From Planctomicrobium sp051466335 (GTDB lineage: Bacteria > Planctomycetota > Planctomycetia > Planctomycetales > Planctomycetaceae): 64,000 bases of DNA. Below are positions 1-9,486 of the stretch, one piece after another. The notes below the pieces were generated by a model, which saw nothing but the letters and a program-made list of their open reading frames with translations, was not told the DNA's origin and did no database searches. Within the stretch, counting starts at the first letter, position 1. Each line of letters begins with the position of its first letter. The translations under genes were made by a program, and so were the position numbers. Location of the stretch: positions 1,302,001-1,366,000 of the forward strand of contig NZ_CP195793.1 in NCBI RefSeq assembly GCF_051466335.1, read 5' to 3'.

Positions 1-67
1 TGTCAATGAGATTTCGAAAGGGGACAGTCTACTGAATTCCACCTGTGTTGGACATCTTTTAAGTTCA

Positions 68-1150
68 TCACCAACGTTCGACAGGCCCATTCGGGACTTT
101 CACAAGGGCGGTTGGCATCTTCGCAACTCGCTGGCCATGTCTTTCGGCGATTTCGTTGACGATCGTCTCGAACTCGACGTCTGATTCGAAACGGCGGAGT
201 CGGTCTTCGAGGTCATCCGGGATTCCGAGTTGCTGGCCGTACCAGGCTGCAAATTTTCGAAAGAGCCGGGTGCTGAATTCCCCGTGCTGTTCTCTCATGA
301 AGCGGAAGTGGTCGCGCAGGAATTGCACTTGCGCCTGAGGTGTGGGTTCACGCTGGGGATTCGATTCAGCGAGATCTTTCAATTTCGAGAAGATCCAGGG
401 GTCAAGGAGTGCCCCTCTTCCGATCGCGACGGCAGGGCACCCTGTCAGCTGACGCATGCGGATGGCGTCTTCGGGCGAACGGATATCTCCATTTCCGATG
501 ATCGGAATTCGCTCAACTGCCTCCACGACATCGCGGATCCCTTGGAGATCGACAGAGCCGTTAAAGCCTTGAGCGCGAGTGCGTCCATGGATCGTAATCG
601 CGGCAATTCCCAGTTGCTCGAATTCCCGTGCGAGCGCTGGAGCAGTGATCTGGTCGCGATCCCATCCGAGTCGCATTTTGACTGTGACTGGAACGCTGAC
701 GGCGTTAACGACCTGACCGACCAATGAACACGCTCCACTGGTGTCGCACATCAGGCGTGCACCGCCTCCTTGTCCGTTCACTTTCGCCATTGGACAGCCC
801 ATGTTGATATCGATTCCCTGATATCCATGTTCTTCCAGCCATTTTGCAGCGTTGATCAGATGTTCTGGGATCCCAGAAAAGATCTGAACAGAAAGAGGAG
901 TGTCGTGAGCATTCGTCTCGATCAATTCACGTGACTTCGGATGGCCAGCCAAGAGAAGAGTTGCCTGAACGAGATCGGTCGTCGCCAATCCCATTCCGCC
1001 GAGTCCACGAACTACGTTGCGAAAGGCGAGATGGGTATACCCAGCCAGTGGAGCCAGGAAATAACGGCTCGGAAGCAATCGCGTTCCCATCTGAAGAGGC
1101 GTTTCATCGACGGGAGAGGCGTTCAGAGGAAGATCCGGAAAGGGAAGCAT
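68..1150 (-). CDS. dus: tRNA-dihydrouridine synthase (Dus family)
   Basis: This is a FMN-dependent TIM-barrel enzyme that reduces uridines in tRNA to dihydrouridine. The family pattern is clear in the 360-residue product: an N-terminal FLAPLAGYTH segment near residue 31, NMGCP with the presumed catalytic Cys at residue 119, the MAKV..GGGARLM segment just after it, and VKMRLGWD further on. The reading frame stays open upstream to 1258, but that start would lie inside the preceding synthase gene. The ATG at 1150 lies 4 bases after that gene's stop codon, which suggests translational coupling. Which tRNA position is modified (DusA, B or C type) cannot be told from sequence alone. Confidence 0.9.
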   Translation of the reverse strand: MLPFPDLPLNASPVDETPLQMGTRLLPSRYFLAPLAGYTHLAFRNVVRGLGGMGLATTDLVQATLLLAGHPKSRELIETNAHDTPLSVQIFSGIPEHLINAAKWLEEHGYQGIDINMGCPMAKVNGQGGGARLMCDTSGACSLVGQVVNAVSVPVTVKMRLGWDRDQITAPALAREFEQLGIAAITIHGRTRAQGFNGSVDLQGIRDVVEAVERIPIIGNGDIRSPEDAIRMRQLTGCPAVAIGRGALLDPWIFSKLKDLAESNPQREPTPQAQVQFLRDHFRFMREQHGEFSTRLFRKFAAWYGQQLGIPDDLEDRLRRFESDVEFETIVNEIAERHGQRVAKMPTALVKVPNGPVERW

Positions 1151-1154
1151 GGAT

Positions 1155-2084
1155 TTAATGAGAAGCTGTCTCGAGTGTGGTCTTGAAGTGCTCTGAACCA
1201 GATATTTCCGGGAGCTTGGGAAGGGCCTGGTTGAGCCGCAAGATGCAGCTGAGAGCAATTCGCCCCTTTTTCCATCGTGATAACCGGATGCGGTTTGAAT
1301 AGACGTCGTAGTTTGCTACTTCGATCTGTTTCAGGATCGAACTGTAAAGTTCGAAGAATGCGAGAAAGACTCTTCGTCCCGCTGGCGACAAGTACTGTTG
1401 CAGGACAATCGCTTCATGGAAATGACTCCACGCTCTTTGGACCTGAAACTGCATTAAATCCCGGAATGCAGGATTGATCGTTTGTTTCAGTAGTTCGTCG
1501 GCAGGATATTTGGCGCGGACAAGGTCTTCTTCTGGAAGATAAATTCGTCCTCGCTGTCCATCTTCCTTCAGGTCTCTCAGTACATTCGTCAGCTGAAATG
1601 CTGTTCCACAGGCGATCGCAGGTCGACGTGGTGCGTTTTCGTCGAATCCCCAGATTTTCAGGCAGCAGAGGCCAACGACTCCTGCAACCTGATAACAATA
1701 CTGATCGAGTTCTGAAAACGTTTGAAATCTTCTGGGAGTCAAGTCGCTTTCAACACCAGCGATCACTTCGCACAGGTCTTCCGAGGAGATATGTCGGGCT
1801 CTGGAAAGATCGGCAATGGCGATCAGGATTGGGTGCGTGACAGTTTCCCCAGCGAGCGCACGTAGAAGTTCGGATCTCCAGAAACCGAGTTGCGATTTTC
1901 GTTCTTCAATCGTCAATGACTCGTCATCGCTCAAGTCATCGGTGTGTCTCATGAAAGCGTATAAAACACACATCTGGCGGTACATGTCCGCAGGGAGAGT
2001 TCGAAATGCGATGAAGAAATTACTGCCGCTCTTTTTCGCAAGTGTTTCGCAGAAACGTTGGGCTTCTTTCAGACTCACAGTCAC
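1155..2084 (-). CDS. Squalene/phytoene synthase family protein
   Basis: This 309-residue protein belongs to the trans-isoprenyl diphosphate synthases that join two prenyl diphosphates head to head, giving squalene or phytoene-type products. Both Asp-rich magnesium sites are present: DDLSDD at residues 49-54 and DLKED at 171-175, the latter inside the conserved FQLTNVLRDLKEDGQRGRIYLP region (split by residues 164-185). The length is normal for HpnC/HpnD-type proteins of bacterial hopanoid synthesis. No hopanoid cyclase or partner synthase is adjacent; the only coupled gene is the tRNA-dihydrouridine synthase downstream. The exact product, squalene for hopanoids or a C30 carotenoid precursor, is not decided by the sequence. 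Confidence 0.88.
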   Translation of the reverse strand: MTVSLKEAQRFCETLAKKSGSNFFIAFRTLPADMYRQMCVLYAFMRHTDDLSDDESLTIEERKSQLGFWRSELLRALAGETVTHPILIAIADLSRARHISSEDLCEVIAGVESDLTPRRFQTFSELDQYCYQVAGVVGLCCLKIWGFDENAPRRPAIACGTAFQLTNVLRDLKEDGQRGRIYLPEEDLVRAKYPADELLKQTINPAFRDLMQFQVQRAWSHFHEAIVLQQYLSPAGRRVFLAFFELYSSILKQIEVANYDVYSNRIRLSRWKKGRIALSCILRLNQALPKLPEISGSEHFKTTLETASH

Positions 2085-2447
2085 AGCCAGCAGACCTTTT
2101 GAGGAACATCTTTAGAACGAAGCGGGGTCTTTTTGGATCGGTAGATCAGGGGAATCATTGGTCCTCTCGCAATCCTCGAGATTGAACAAATGGACCAGTC
2201 TCCCATTTTTTCAAAATCATTGATTCATATATTGTAACGTCGTTTGAATTTCGAGTCAGATGGATTGTACAGTGAACAATCGAACAATTCGAATAAGCAG
2301 GCCCAAATCTGTGTCGACCGTTCAATGTAGTTTACGTTTCTATCGCTGAATCCAGCGTTTTCGTAGAGCGGCAGAACTCACATGAATCCATTTCACAGAC
2401 GTCAAATGATACCGCTCTTCCTCCGCATGCGATCGGAATGTCTGACA
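2085..2447. promoter_or_regulatory. Divergent intergenic region
   Basis: This 363-base stretch separates the leftward synthase gene from the rightward TPR gene and must hold promoters for both. It contains AT-rich patches around 2205-2300. I see no clear -35/-10 pair, no strong hairpin and no convincing small gene. Part of it (from 2382) could be translated if the downstream gene used an earlier start. Confidence 0.35.
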
Positions 2448-5400
2448 ATGTGTCGAGCATTTTTGAGTTTGACGTTATTGCTGATCTGTGCCGGGACAAC
2501 AGTTGCCGCAGAACCGGTCCTTTCATTTTTGGAAGGTCTTCGGTCGCGACGCTATTACGATATGGCAATGTTCTACCTGCAGGAGGTCGAGCAAGATCCT
2601 AACCTGCCCAAAGAAATCTTAGAGGTATTGCCCTACGAGCGTGGTCAAACTCTCCTGGAAAGCGCAAAGGGGTTGGCCAGTCTGGATACGCAACGTCAGC
2701 AACTGGATGCTGCGCAGGCTGCATTCGAATCGTTCGTTAAAGCGAATCCAAACCACCCCCTCGCAGGGAACGCCAATACTGCTCGTGGTCACATCTTCCT
2801 CGAGAAAGCTCGAGTTGACGTCTTCGATGCTGAGAAACCATCCAACGATGGGATTAAAGAGACATTGCGTGAGAATGCCCGCAAGTCGATCGCAATTGCA
2901 AGCGGGATCTTTGAAGAGGCTCGAGTGCAGCATGAGAAGAACTGGAAGGTCTTCCCGGTCTTTATCCCGGAAGATCAGGTTCAGCAGCGTCAGGCACGAG
3001 CTGAAGCGGAAAAATTCTTCATGCTGGCGCAGCTTGACCTAGCCAAGTGTACGTTCTGGGAGGCACAGACATACGACCGCTCATCACCGCAACGGAAGGA
3101 AGTCCTTGTTAAGGCTGCTGATCAGTTTGAAGCAATTCACCAGAAATATCGCAGCCAGATGGCAGGTTTACAGGCACGTGTCTGGCAGGGGAAATGCTTT
3201 GAAGAACAAGGTGGCGTAGAAGGAATTCGCATTGCTCTAGGGATTTATGGCGAGACCCTTGAGCATGAAGGGACCACGGTTCCGATGCGGAACCTTAAGA
3301 ATCTTGCCCTCCGCTTCCGATTGATCTGCCTCAACTCGCCTGAGCGTCACGATTACAATGTTGTGATCTCTGAAGCGGAAGCATGGCTGAAGGATGCCCG
3401 TGATCTCGCCCGAACTGATGTTGGACTAGGCATTCAATGGGAACTCTCCCGCGCTCAGGAAGCGTTGGGGATGGATCGGAATCTGACGGAATCGGTTCGT
3501 AAGGGGTACCTCACCCAGGCACTCACCCGTGCTCGAACAATCAACAAGTATCCGGGAGAATTCAAGACCCCATCATCGGCCATGATTCAGCGCCTTCTGC
3601 TCGCTACGAATCGTGATGGAAGTGATCCCAAGGATTTCGATACCGCCTATGGAAATGCTGGCGTTTTGTATGAGCAAGTGACTGCGGCCAACGCTCAGAT
3701 TCGGAAGTTGCAAGGCGAAGGCAAAGAGCAGGAAGCAATTGCGGAACACGCAGGCATGATGGCCAATGCGGCCGAGATGACCCGGTTATACGATCTCGGA
3801 TTGAGAATGGTGAAGGATTCCAATGATCCGATTCTCGTGAACACCGCCCGTTTGCGGCTTGCCTACGGTTACTATTTGCAGCAGCGTTTCTTTGAAGCTG
3901 CAGTGGTCGCGAACGACCAGATGATTCGCTACGGAGAAAAATTTCCCGATTTCGCTCGCGAAGCGGGATTTCTGTCGATGACCGCTTTCGACAGCGCGTA
4001 CACAAATGCGCCGGAAGGAAATCGCCAATTCGAGGCAGATCAAGTGATCGCCGCTGCCAACAGTATTTGCGATCGTTGGCCTGACTCTGATCGTGCGAAC
4101 GATGCAAGAAACACGATTGCGAAGATTTTCTGGAACAATGGAGACTTCATCACCGCTGCTGGATGGTGGGAGAAAATTCCATTCGGTTCGAGTCAATACG
4201 GGGAATCGCAAGTACGCGCTGGAAAGGCTTACTGGCGAATGTATGTTCTGGAAACCGCCAAGCCTGAATCTGAAGGAGTCGCGAATCCGGAAGATCTGAA
4301 GCTTTGGAAGCAGAACGCACTTGAGCGGCTGGTCGTCGGGATCGAAGATGCCGAGAAAAGTACACCAGCTGATCGTCCACTCTCGGATGATATCGTCGGA
4401 GCGAAACTGACGCTGGTCGGCATTCGCAATCTCGACGGAATTTATCAGTCGACTGAAGATGGGACACGCGGGGCACTCGAACTGTTGACCAAAGATCCGC
4501 ATCCAGTCCTGGCTGCGGTGGATGTCCCGGAAGGGGAAGCCCGTCCCCAAGATCCGACGAAGGCCAAGAGCCGCCAGATGGCGAGTCTCGCTTATCAGCA
4601 ACTGCTGAGAGCATGGGTTGGCCTTAAGAATCTGGACGAAGCTCGCAATGCTCGAATCGCTCTGGAAAAAGTGGCAGCCGGGGAAGATGGCACAGCACTT
4701 ACTCAGGTCTTCGTCGATTTTGGTCGCGAGCTCGAGCAGGAGCTTTCTCGCCTCAAGGCCGCTGGAGACATCCAACGGTTGGATGATGTGCGTGCTGGTT
4801 TCGAATCCTTCATGAATGATCTTTTCAATCGAAAAGATGGGCAGACGTTCTATTCGCTGCTGTGGATCGCAGAAACATATTCCAGCCTCGCAGACTCATC
4901 TTCAGATAAACAGGAAAAGAAGGTCGAGTTCTACAACCGGGCCGCCGCGGCCTATGAATCGATGTTACAGCTGGCTGCTGCAGATCCGAAATTTGCGACT
5001 CCGCAACAAGTCGTTGCCTGCAAATTGCGACTTGTAAATTGTTTGAGAGAGCAAAAGAAATTCGCAGCAGCAGAGACCATTGTGGTTGACGTGTTGCAAG
5101 GAAATCAGAACGCACCGGATGCGCAGTTCCAAGCTGCAGAACTTTACGAGGACTGGGGGGCGAGTGATCCCGCAGAGCAAGAGAAGTTCAAGATCGCGTT
5201 GTACGGTCGTAAACAGCCGGTGCACGTTTGGGGATGGACCTATGCAGCCCAGTCGTTGCAGCAGGCTGTCTACAGCCAATCTTCAGAACGCCTTGAAAGC
5301 CTGCTGACAGATGCGAGGTATCGACTCGCAGACGGGGAACGTAAGTTCGGTCTTGCCCTGTCGGAACCGAAAGAGTCGAGGGAACATCTGGTTCGCGCCC

Positions 5401-6731
5401 GGTCTGCAATCACCGGTTTTCAGCGAATTTCGAAACGCTGGAGCGATGAAGACTACATGCGGTTTAACGCACTTTACAAGCAGATTCTTGGAGATCTGGC
5501 CGACCCTGTCGTCGATCTCCCACGGCAACTACTGGATACGGACGAGAAGACTGCTGAATTGATGAAGGCAGACGCAATCGCGGCCAGCAAGAATGCCACA
5601 GCACCCGTGGTAACCGCTCCCAAGCCTGCTGAAACGCCTCCTCCGGCACCAGACAACACTCTGCTGATCATTCTCATCGTCAGTCTGGCGGCAGCGGCAG
5701 TCGCTGGTTTGTATTTCATGGGCCTCGCTCAGGCCAATAAGAAAAAGACTGGGACAAAAGGTGCAGACGTCGAGACAGTCAAACTCGGGAACGGACCTGT
5801 CTCGCCACTCGGCCCTGTGACTGCCGGGGACGCGCCACCTCCATTCACATTACGTGCAGCGGTCCCAGCGACACCTGCAAAAGGGAAGGGGACAGCCCCA
5901 AAACCTGCCTTCGCGCCGTTTATCGATCTCAGCGAACCTGCTGGACAAAAATCACCAGCGAGTGCTGAAGTTGACTCGAAAAAGGTCGCAGTCAAACCGC
6001 CAAAGTCGACAGTTGTTCAAGCTGCTCCAGTGGTGAGAGAGAAGCCTGTCAGTGCCGCACCGAATCGTCCGACCTCAGTCGTTGCAGAAACCGCAGAACC
6101 GGTCAAACCTGCTGTTCCAAAGCCTGCTGCAGTGAAGCCTGTGCCGAGCGCGACAAAACCTGTCGCTCCCGTCCCTGCGAATCCAGTGAATGTGACACCG
6201 AAACCAGTGGCTGCCAAGCCAATCGCACCGCCAGCAGCAGATGGTAAACCGGTTGCTGCTCCACAGGCTGCGAACAGACCAGCGGCGCCCAAGCCTGTCG
6301 TTGCGGCTCCGCAACCTCAAGGTTCAGCTCCACCAATTGCTCAGCCAGTGAAGCCGGTAAGCGCCTCGCCAGCTGCAGGAGCACAGCCTTCCGTTGCGAA
6401 GCCAGCACCGCGCCCAACTTCGGCTCAGCCAGCGGTGTCTCCAACGCAGAAAGTCGCTCCAGCTGCGAGTCCAGATCGAGCCGCGCCAAACTCTCCTCCG
6501 GTTGCGAAGCCCGTTCCTCAAGCGAAAGCGGTTCCGAAGGGAACAGGCGAAGGTGAATTCAGTTTGCCACCCGTTGCTCCGCGGCCAGCGGCACCGAAGC
6601 CAGTCACGGGCGGACCGGTTTTCCCAGACTTCTCTGGCTCGGGAGATGCTCCTCCGAAGAAAGCCGCTCCACCGGCAGAAGGACAGAAGCCTGCACCAGC
6701 AGCGAAGCCCAAGAATAGCCTCGATTTTTAA
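2448..6731 (+). CDS. Exported TPR-type protein with C-terminal membrane anchor and Pro/Ala-rich tail
   Basis: The 1427-residue product has no function I recognise. Starting at the ATG at 2448 it begins with a good signal sequence (MCRAFLSLTLLLICAG, ending near TVAAEP). The next thousand residues are helical with repeated TPR-like pairs, for example YYDMAMFYLQEVEQDP and repeated A.F...Y.....A patterns. A single membrane segment lies at about residues 1072-1095 and is followed by KKK, so by the positive-inside rule the last 330 residues are probably cytoplasmic. That tail is low complexity, built from recurring PKPA/APKPV units. Earlier in-frame ATGs at 2382, 2406 and 2427 are possible but give poorer signal sequences. 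The next gene is another exported TPR protein, so the two may act together in envelope assembly; that is inference. Confidence 0.75.
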   Translation: MCRAFLSLTLLLICAGTTVAAEPVLSFLEGLRSRRYYDMAMFYLQEVEQDPNLPKEILEVLPYERGQTLLESAKGLASLDTQRQQLDAAQAAFESFVKANPNHPLAGNANTARGHIFLEKARVDVFDAEKPSNDGIKETLRENARKSIAIASGIFEEARVQHEKNWKVFPVFIPEDQVQQRQARAEAEKFFMLAQLDLAKCTFWEAQTYDRSSPQRKEVLVKAADQFEAIHQKYRSQMAGLQARVWQGKCFEEQGGVEGIRIALGIYGETLEHEGTTVPMRNLKNLALRFRLICLNSPERHDYNVVISEAEAWLKDARDLARTDVGLGIQWELSRAQEALGMDRNLTESVRKGYLTQALTRARTINKYPGEFKTPSSAMIQRLLLATNRDGSDPKDFDTAYGNAGVLYEQVTAANAQIRKLQGEGKEQEAIAEHAGMMANAAEMTRLYDLGLRMVKDSNDPILVNTARLRLAYGYYLQQRFFEAAVVANDQMIRYGEKFPDFAREAGFLSMTAFDSAYTNAPEGNRQFEADQVIAAANSICDRWPDSDRANDARNTIAKIFWNNGDFITAAGWWEKIPFGSSQYGESQVRAGKAYWRMYVLETAKPESEGVANPEDLKLWKQNALERLVVGIEDAEKSTPADRPLSDDIVGAKLTLVGIRNLDGIYQSTEDGTRGALELLTKDPHPVLAAVDVPEGEARPQDPTKAKSRQMASLAYQQLLRAWVGLKNLDEARNARIALEKVAAGEDGTALTQVFVDFGRELEQELSRLKAAGDIQRLDDVRAGFESFMNDLFNRKDGQTFYSLLWIAETYSSLADSSSDKQEKKVEFYNRAAAAYESMLQLAAADPKFATPQQVVACKLRLVNCLREQKKFAAAETIVVDVLQGNQNAPDAQFQAAELYEDWGASDPAEQEKFKIALYGRKQPVHVWGWTYAAQSLQQAVYSQSSERLESLLTDARYRLADGERKFGLALSEPKESREHLVRARSAITGFQRISKRWSDEDYMRFNALYKQILGDLADPVVDLPRQLLDTDEKTAELMKADAIAASKNATAPVVTAPKPAETPPPAPDNTLLIILIVSLAAAAVAGLYFMGLAQANKKKTGTKGADVETVKLGNGPVSPLGPVTAGDAPPPFTLRAAVPATPAKGKGTAPKPAFAPFIDLSEPAGQKSPASAEVDSKKVAVKPPKSTVVQAAPVVREKPVSAAPNRPTSVVAETAEPVKPAVPKPAAVKPVPSATKPVAPVPANPVNVTPKPVAAKPIAPPAADGKPVAAPQAANRPAAPKPVVAAPQPQGSAPPIAQPVKPVSASPAAGAQPSVAKPAPRPTSAQPAVSPTQKVAPAASPDRAAPNSPPVAKPVPQAKAVPKGTGEGEFSLPPVAPRPAAPKPVTGGPVFPDFSGSGDAPPKKAAPPAEGQKPAPAAKPKNSLDF

Positions 6732-6844
6732 TAGAGTCTTTCCACTCTCAGAGTGCAGAGACAGATCAGTGAACACGGTGTTGCGCCGTATTCGTGCACG
6801 ACTATCCACTTGAACCTCCCGCTTGTAATCAGTTCAGAATTCCC

Positions 6845-7912
6845 ATGAAAACTCCATCAATTCTGACGACATTGGTTCTGTCATTCGCGTTTTCCGCGTC
6901 AGCATTCGCTGCGGATATCGATCTCGTTTTCCGAAAGGGAGACACGAAAAGCGTCGGCGGTCAAATCACCGCGGTCAGCAAGCTCGATGTCGTGGTGACG
7001 CAGAAAGTCGGCAACAGAGAAGAGAAAATTGCAGCAAATGAAATCGAGCGGGTGGAATATCAGGCTGAGCCACCCGGTCTGAACCTCGCGAGAAGTCAGG
7101 AAAGCAACGGACAATTTAAGGAGGCCCTGGTCGCTTATCAGGACGGGCTGAATGCTGCTGGATCGAACCAGAACCTGAAGGGGGAAATTGAGTTCCTGAT
7201 TGCACGAACATTGTCGAAAATCGCGCAGGCTGATGTCACTCAGCAACAGGCGGCCATTGATAAAATGAACGCCTTTCTGAACTCGTATCGTGATCACTAC
7301 CGCACGTACCCAATGCAACTTCTCCTCGCTGAGACTGCACTGCTTGCAGGTCAGACAGATCTTGCGGAGACGGCGTTTGGGAATGTTGCTCAGGCCCCTT
7401 GGCCTGCCTATCAGATGCTTGCACAGGCAGGAAAAGGGCAGTCGCTGCTGTCTCAGCAGAAGACTGCAGAAGCAAAGGCTCTGTTCGATCAGGTTGTTGC
7501 CACCAATGCGACCACTCCTGCTGAAAAGGCAGTGGTGTTAGGGGGGATGCTGGGGCAGGCCGAATGCTTTCAGATGATGAATCAGAACGATCAGGCGATC
7601 GAGGTGTTGAAGAAGGTGGTCAACGATGCCTCAGCGGAAGAAACTCGAGTTCTTGCAAATGCGTATGTTCAGTTAGGAAACGTGTATTCAGTGGATGGGC
7701 AGCACGCGAAGGAAGCCGTGCTGGCATACTTGCACGTTGATGTGATTCCGTCACTGGCAACCCAGTCCGACCTTCATGCCGAAGCGTTGTATCATCTTTC
7801 CAAACTCTGGCCCGCAATTGGGCAACCTGGCCGTGGAGCGGAAGCGAGTGCCAAATTGCAGTCTGATTATCAAGACAGCGTCTGGACGCAAAAATTGACG
7901 GAAGGCCAGTAA
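6845..7912 (+). CDS. Exported TPR-repeat protein
   Basis: The ATG at 6845 gives a 355-residue protein with a typical signal peptide (MKTPSILTTLVLSFAF, cleavage likely after SAFA). After a short beta-rich N-terminal part (roughly residues 25-75, containing IDLVFRKGDTKSVGGQI, which recalls SH3-like or Sm-like small barrels), the rest is alpha-helical with TPR-like repeats such as ALVAYQDGLNAAG and EAKALFDQVVATNA. An upstream in-frame ATG at 6794 would spoil the signal peptide. The gene follows the large membrane-anchored TPR gene by 113 bases and may share its transcript. A periplasmic scaffold role is likely from the architecture only. Confidence 0.75.
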   Translation: MKTPSILTTLVLSFAFSASAFAADIDLVFRKGDTKSVGGQITAVSKLDVVVTQKVGNREEKIAANEIERVEYQAEPPGLNLARSQESNGQFKEALVAYQDGLNAAGSNQNLKGEIEFLIARTLSKIAQADVTQQQAAIDKMNAFLNSYRDHYRTYPMQLLLAETALLAGQTDLAETAFGNVAQAPWPAYQMLAQAGKGQSLLSQQKTAEAKALFDQVVATNATTPAEKAVVLGGMLGQAECFQMMNQNDQAIEVLKKVVNDASAEETRVLANAYVQLGNVYSVDGQHAKEAVLAYLHVDVIPSLATQSDLHAEALYHLSKLWPAIGQPGRGAEASAKLQSDYQDSVWTQKLTEGQ

Positions 7913-7976
7913 GTCCTCAGGAGAACGCACTCCTGCGGGTTCATTGGCTTACAGACGCCTGTTATCGAATTCTTTC

Positions 7977-8008
7977 AAACGCTGACGATGTGAAATTCGT
8001 CAGCGTTT
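7977..8008 (+). terminator. Strong hairpin after the TPR gene, probable terminator
   Basis: A perfect 12-bp inverted repeat (7977-7988 with 7997-8008) closes an 8-base loop 64 bases after the TPR gene stop. The thymine run after it is weak (TTTGCTAGTTTG), so termination is likely but not certain. Confidence 0.6.
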
Positions 8009-8129
8009 GCTAGTTTGTGGAGGTCCGGTTGGTGAATATCCGCTTGAAAAGCCGGTTTGAATTCCTCGGTGATTTCCTGCGTTGGCAGTGGATTTCGATT
8101 CTGACAGTTATTGCAAATTGAGTTGATTG

Positions 8130-9362
8130 ATGACGTTTCCCGCAGTTTCAGAACAACTTGAGATCCTTCGTCGTGGCGTCGAGAAGATCGTTCCGGAAGC
8201 AGAGTTGGCAGAAAAACTTGAAAAAAGCCGCCAAACTGGAATCCCACTGCGTGTGAAGTACGGGATCGATCCGACTGCTGCCGATGTGCATCTCGGACAC
8301 ACGGTTCCTCTCCGCAAGATGCGACAGTTTCAGGAGCTGGGGCATCAGGCTGTCATTATTATCGGAAACGCAACCGCGATGGTGGGAGATCCGAGCGGAC
8401 GCGACGAGGCGCGAACAAAGAAGCTGACTGCAGAACAGGTTGAATCAAACGCACGGTATTACCTGGAGCAGGTTGGAAAAGTCGTCGACCTTTCCCGGGC
8501 CGAAGTTCATCGGAACGGGGACTGGTTCGGCAAGATGGGGTTGGTTGAAATTCTTCAATTGTGCGGCAAGGTGACTGTCGCCCAGTTGCTCACTCGCGAC
8601 GATTTCGCAAAACGGATGGCTGGAGAAGTCCCTATCTTTCTGCATGAATGTCTTTACCCAGTGATGCAGGCTTGGGATTCGGTCGAAATCAAGTCAGATA
8701 TCGAACTGGGGGGGACCGAACAGCTTTACAGCTTCATGCTGGCTCGAGACCTTCAGAAAACGCAGGGGATCAATCAACAGATCGGGATCATGTCTCCGAT
8801 TCTTGTTGGAACCGATGGGACTCGCCGAATGGGGAAGAGCCTCGGGAATTACATCGGAATCTCGGAAGATCCGTATTCCATGATGAAGAAGTTCATGCAG
8901 CTTCCCGACGCTGTGATGAGGGCCTACTACGAACTGCTCACGCATCTTCCGATGAGTGAAGTCGACACGTTGCTTGCTGGTCATCCTAAGGAAGCCAAAG
9001 TTCAGTTGGGACGCATCATTATCGATGAGTACCATGGACAAGGAGCCGGGGACGAAGCAGCGGCTCGCTGGCAGAAAGAAATTGGCGAAGGAAATCTTCC
9101 GACTGAAATTCCGGAAGTCTCTCTCAAACGTTCGCTTCTGAACGAAAACGGTGCGATTCAGGCGGCTCAACTGTTGAAAGAACTTGGACTCGTTCCGTCA
9201 ACCAGCGTTGCCATGCAGCGAATCAAAGGGGCGGCAGCGTTCATTTTAATTGGGGAAGAAAAGAGCATTCTCCGGGATCGTGCCGAGTGGGTAACCGTTG
9301 TTGAGGGGATGATCGTTCGGGCCGGAAAGAAAGACTGGTGCCGAGTCTCCCTGCAAGACTGA
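8130..9362 (+). CDS. tyrS: Tyrosine--tRNA ligase
   Basis: Class I aminoacyl-tRNA synthetase that charges tRNA-Tyr. The 410-residue product has the ATP-binding HLGH signature at residues 54-57 and the second signature as RMGKS at 233-237, a variant of KMSKS. The SDIELGGTEQ segment near residue 189 is also typical of bacterial TyrRS. A C-terminal S4-like RNA-binding domain occupies about residues 340-405, with AMQRIKGAAAF.LI pattern. A TTG codon directly before the ATG at 8130 could extend the frame by one residue; ATG is preferred. The gene stands alone between a TPR gene and a convergent nadC and is closed by a textbook terminator at 9415-9452. Confidence 0.96.
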   Translation: MTFPAVSEQLEILRRGVEKIVPEAELAEKLEKSRQTGIPLRVKYGIDPTAADVHLGHTVPLRKMRQFQELGHQAVIIIGNATAMVGDPSGRDEARTKKLTAEQVESNARYYLEQVGKVVDLSRAEVHRNGDWFGKMGLVEILQLCGKVTVAQLLTRDDFAKRMAGEVPIFLHECLYPVMQAWDSVEIKSDIELGGTEQLYSFMLARDLQKTQGINQQIGIMSPILVGTDGTRRMGKSLGNYIGISEDPYSMMKKFMQLPDAVMRAYYELLTHLPMSEVDTLLAGHPKEAKVQLGRIIIDEYHGQGAGDEAAARWQKEIGEGNLPTEIPEVSLKRSLLNENGAIQAAQLLKELGLVPSTSVAMQRIKGAAAFILIGEEKSILRDRAEWVTVVEGMIVRAGKKDWCRVSLQD

Positions 9363-9414
9363 GCAGAGAATGTCTCTCGTTGACGAGACAGGAAAATCTT
9401 GTATCAACAGTTTC

Positions 9415-9452
9415 AAGCTGCGGACGGACCAACAATCGTTCGCAGCTTTTTT
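9415..9452 (+). terminator. Rho-independent terminator of tyrS
   Basis: A 12-base stem (9415-9426 with 9437-9448, one G-U pair) with a 10-base loop is followed by six thymines. It lies 53 bases after the tyrS stop codon. On the opposite strand no thymine run follows, so it serves tyrS only. Confidence 0.9.
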
Positions 9453-9486
9453 GTTGATTGCAGTGGACCTGTTCATTTGGAGGAGT

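Noticed and set aside
3786..4775. A 329-codon leftward frame inside the large TPR gene.
   Set aside because: The opposite strand encodes a coherent repeat protein through the whole stretch; this frame lacks any family pattern.
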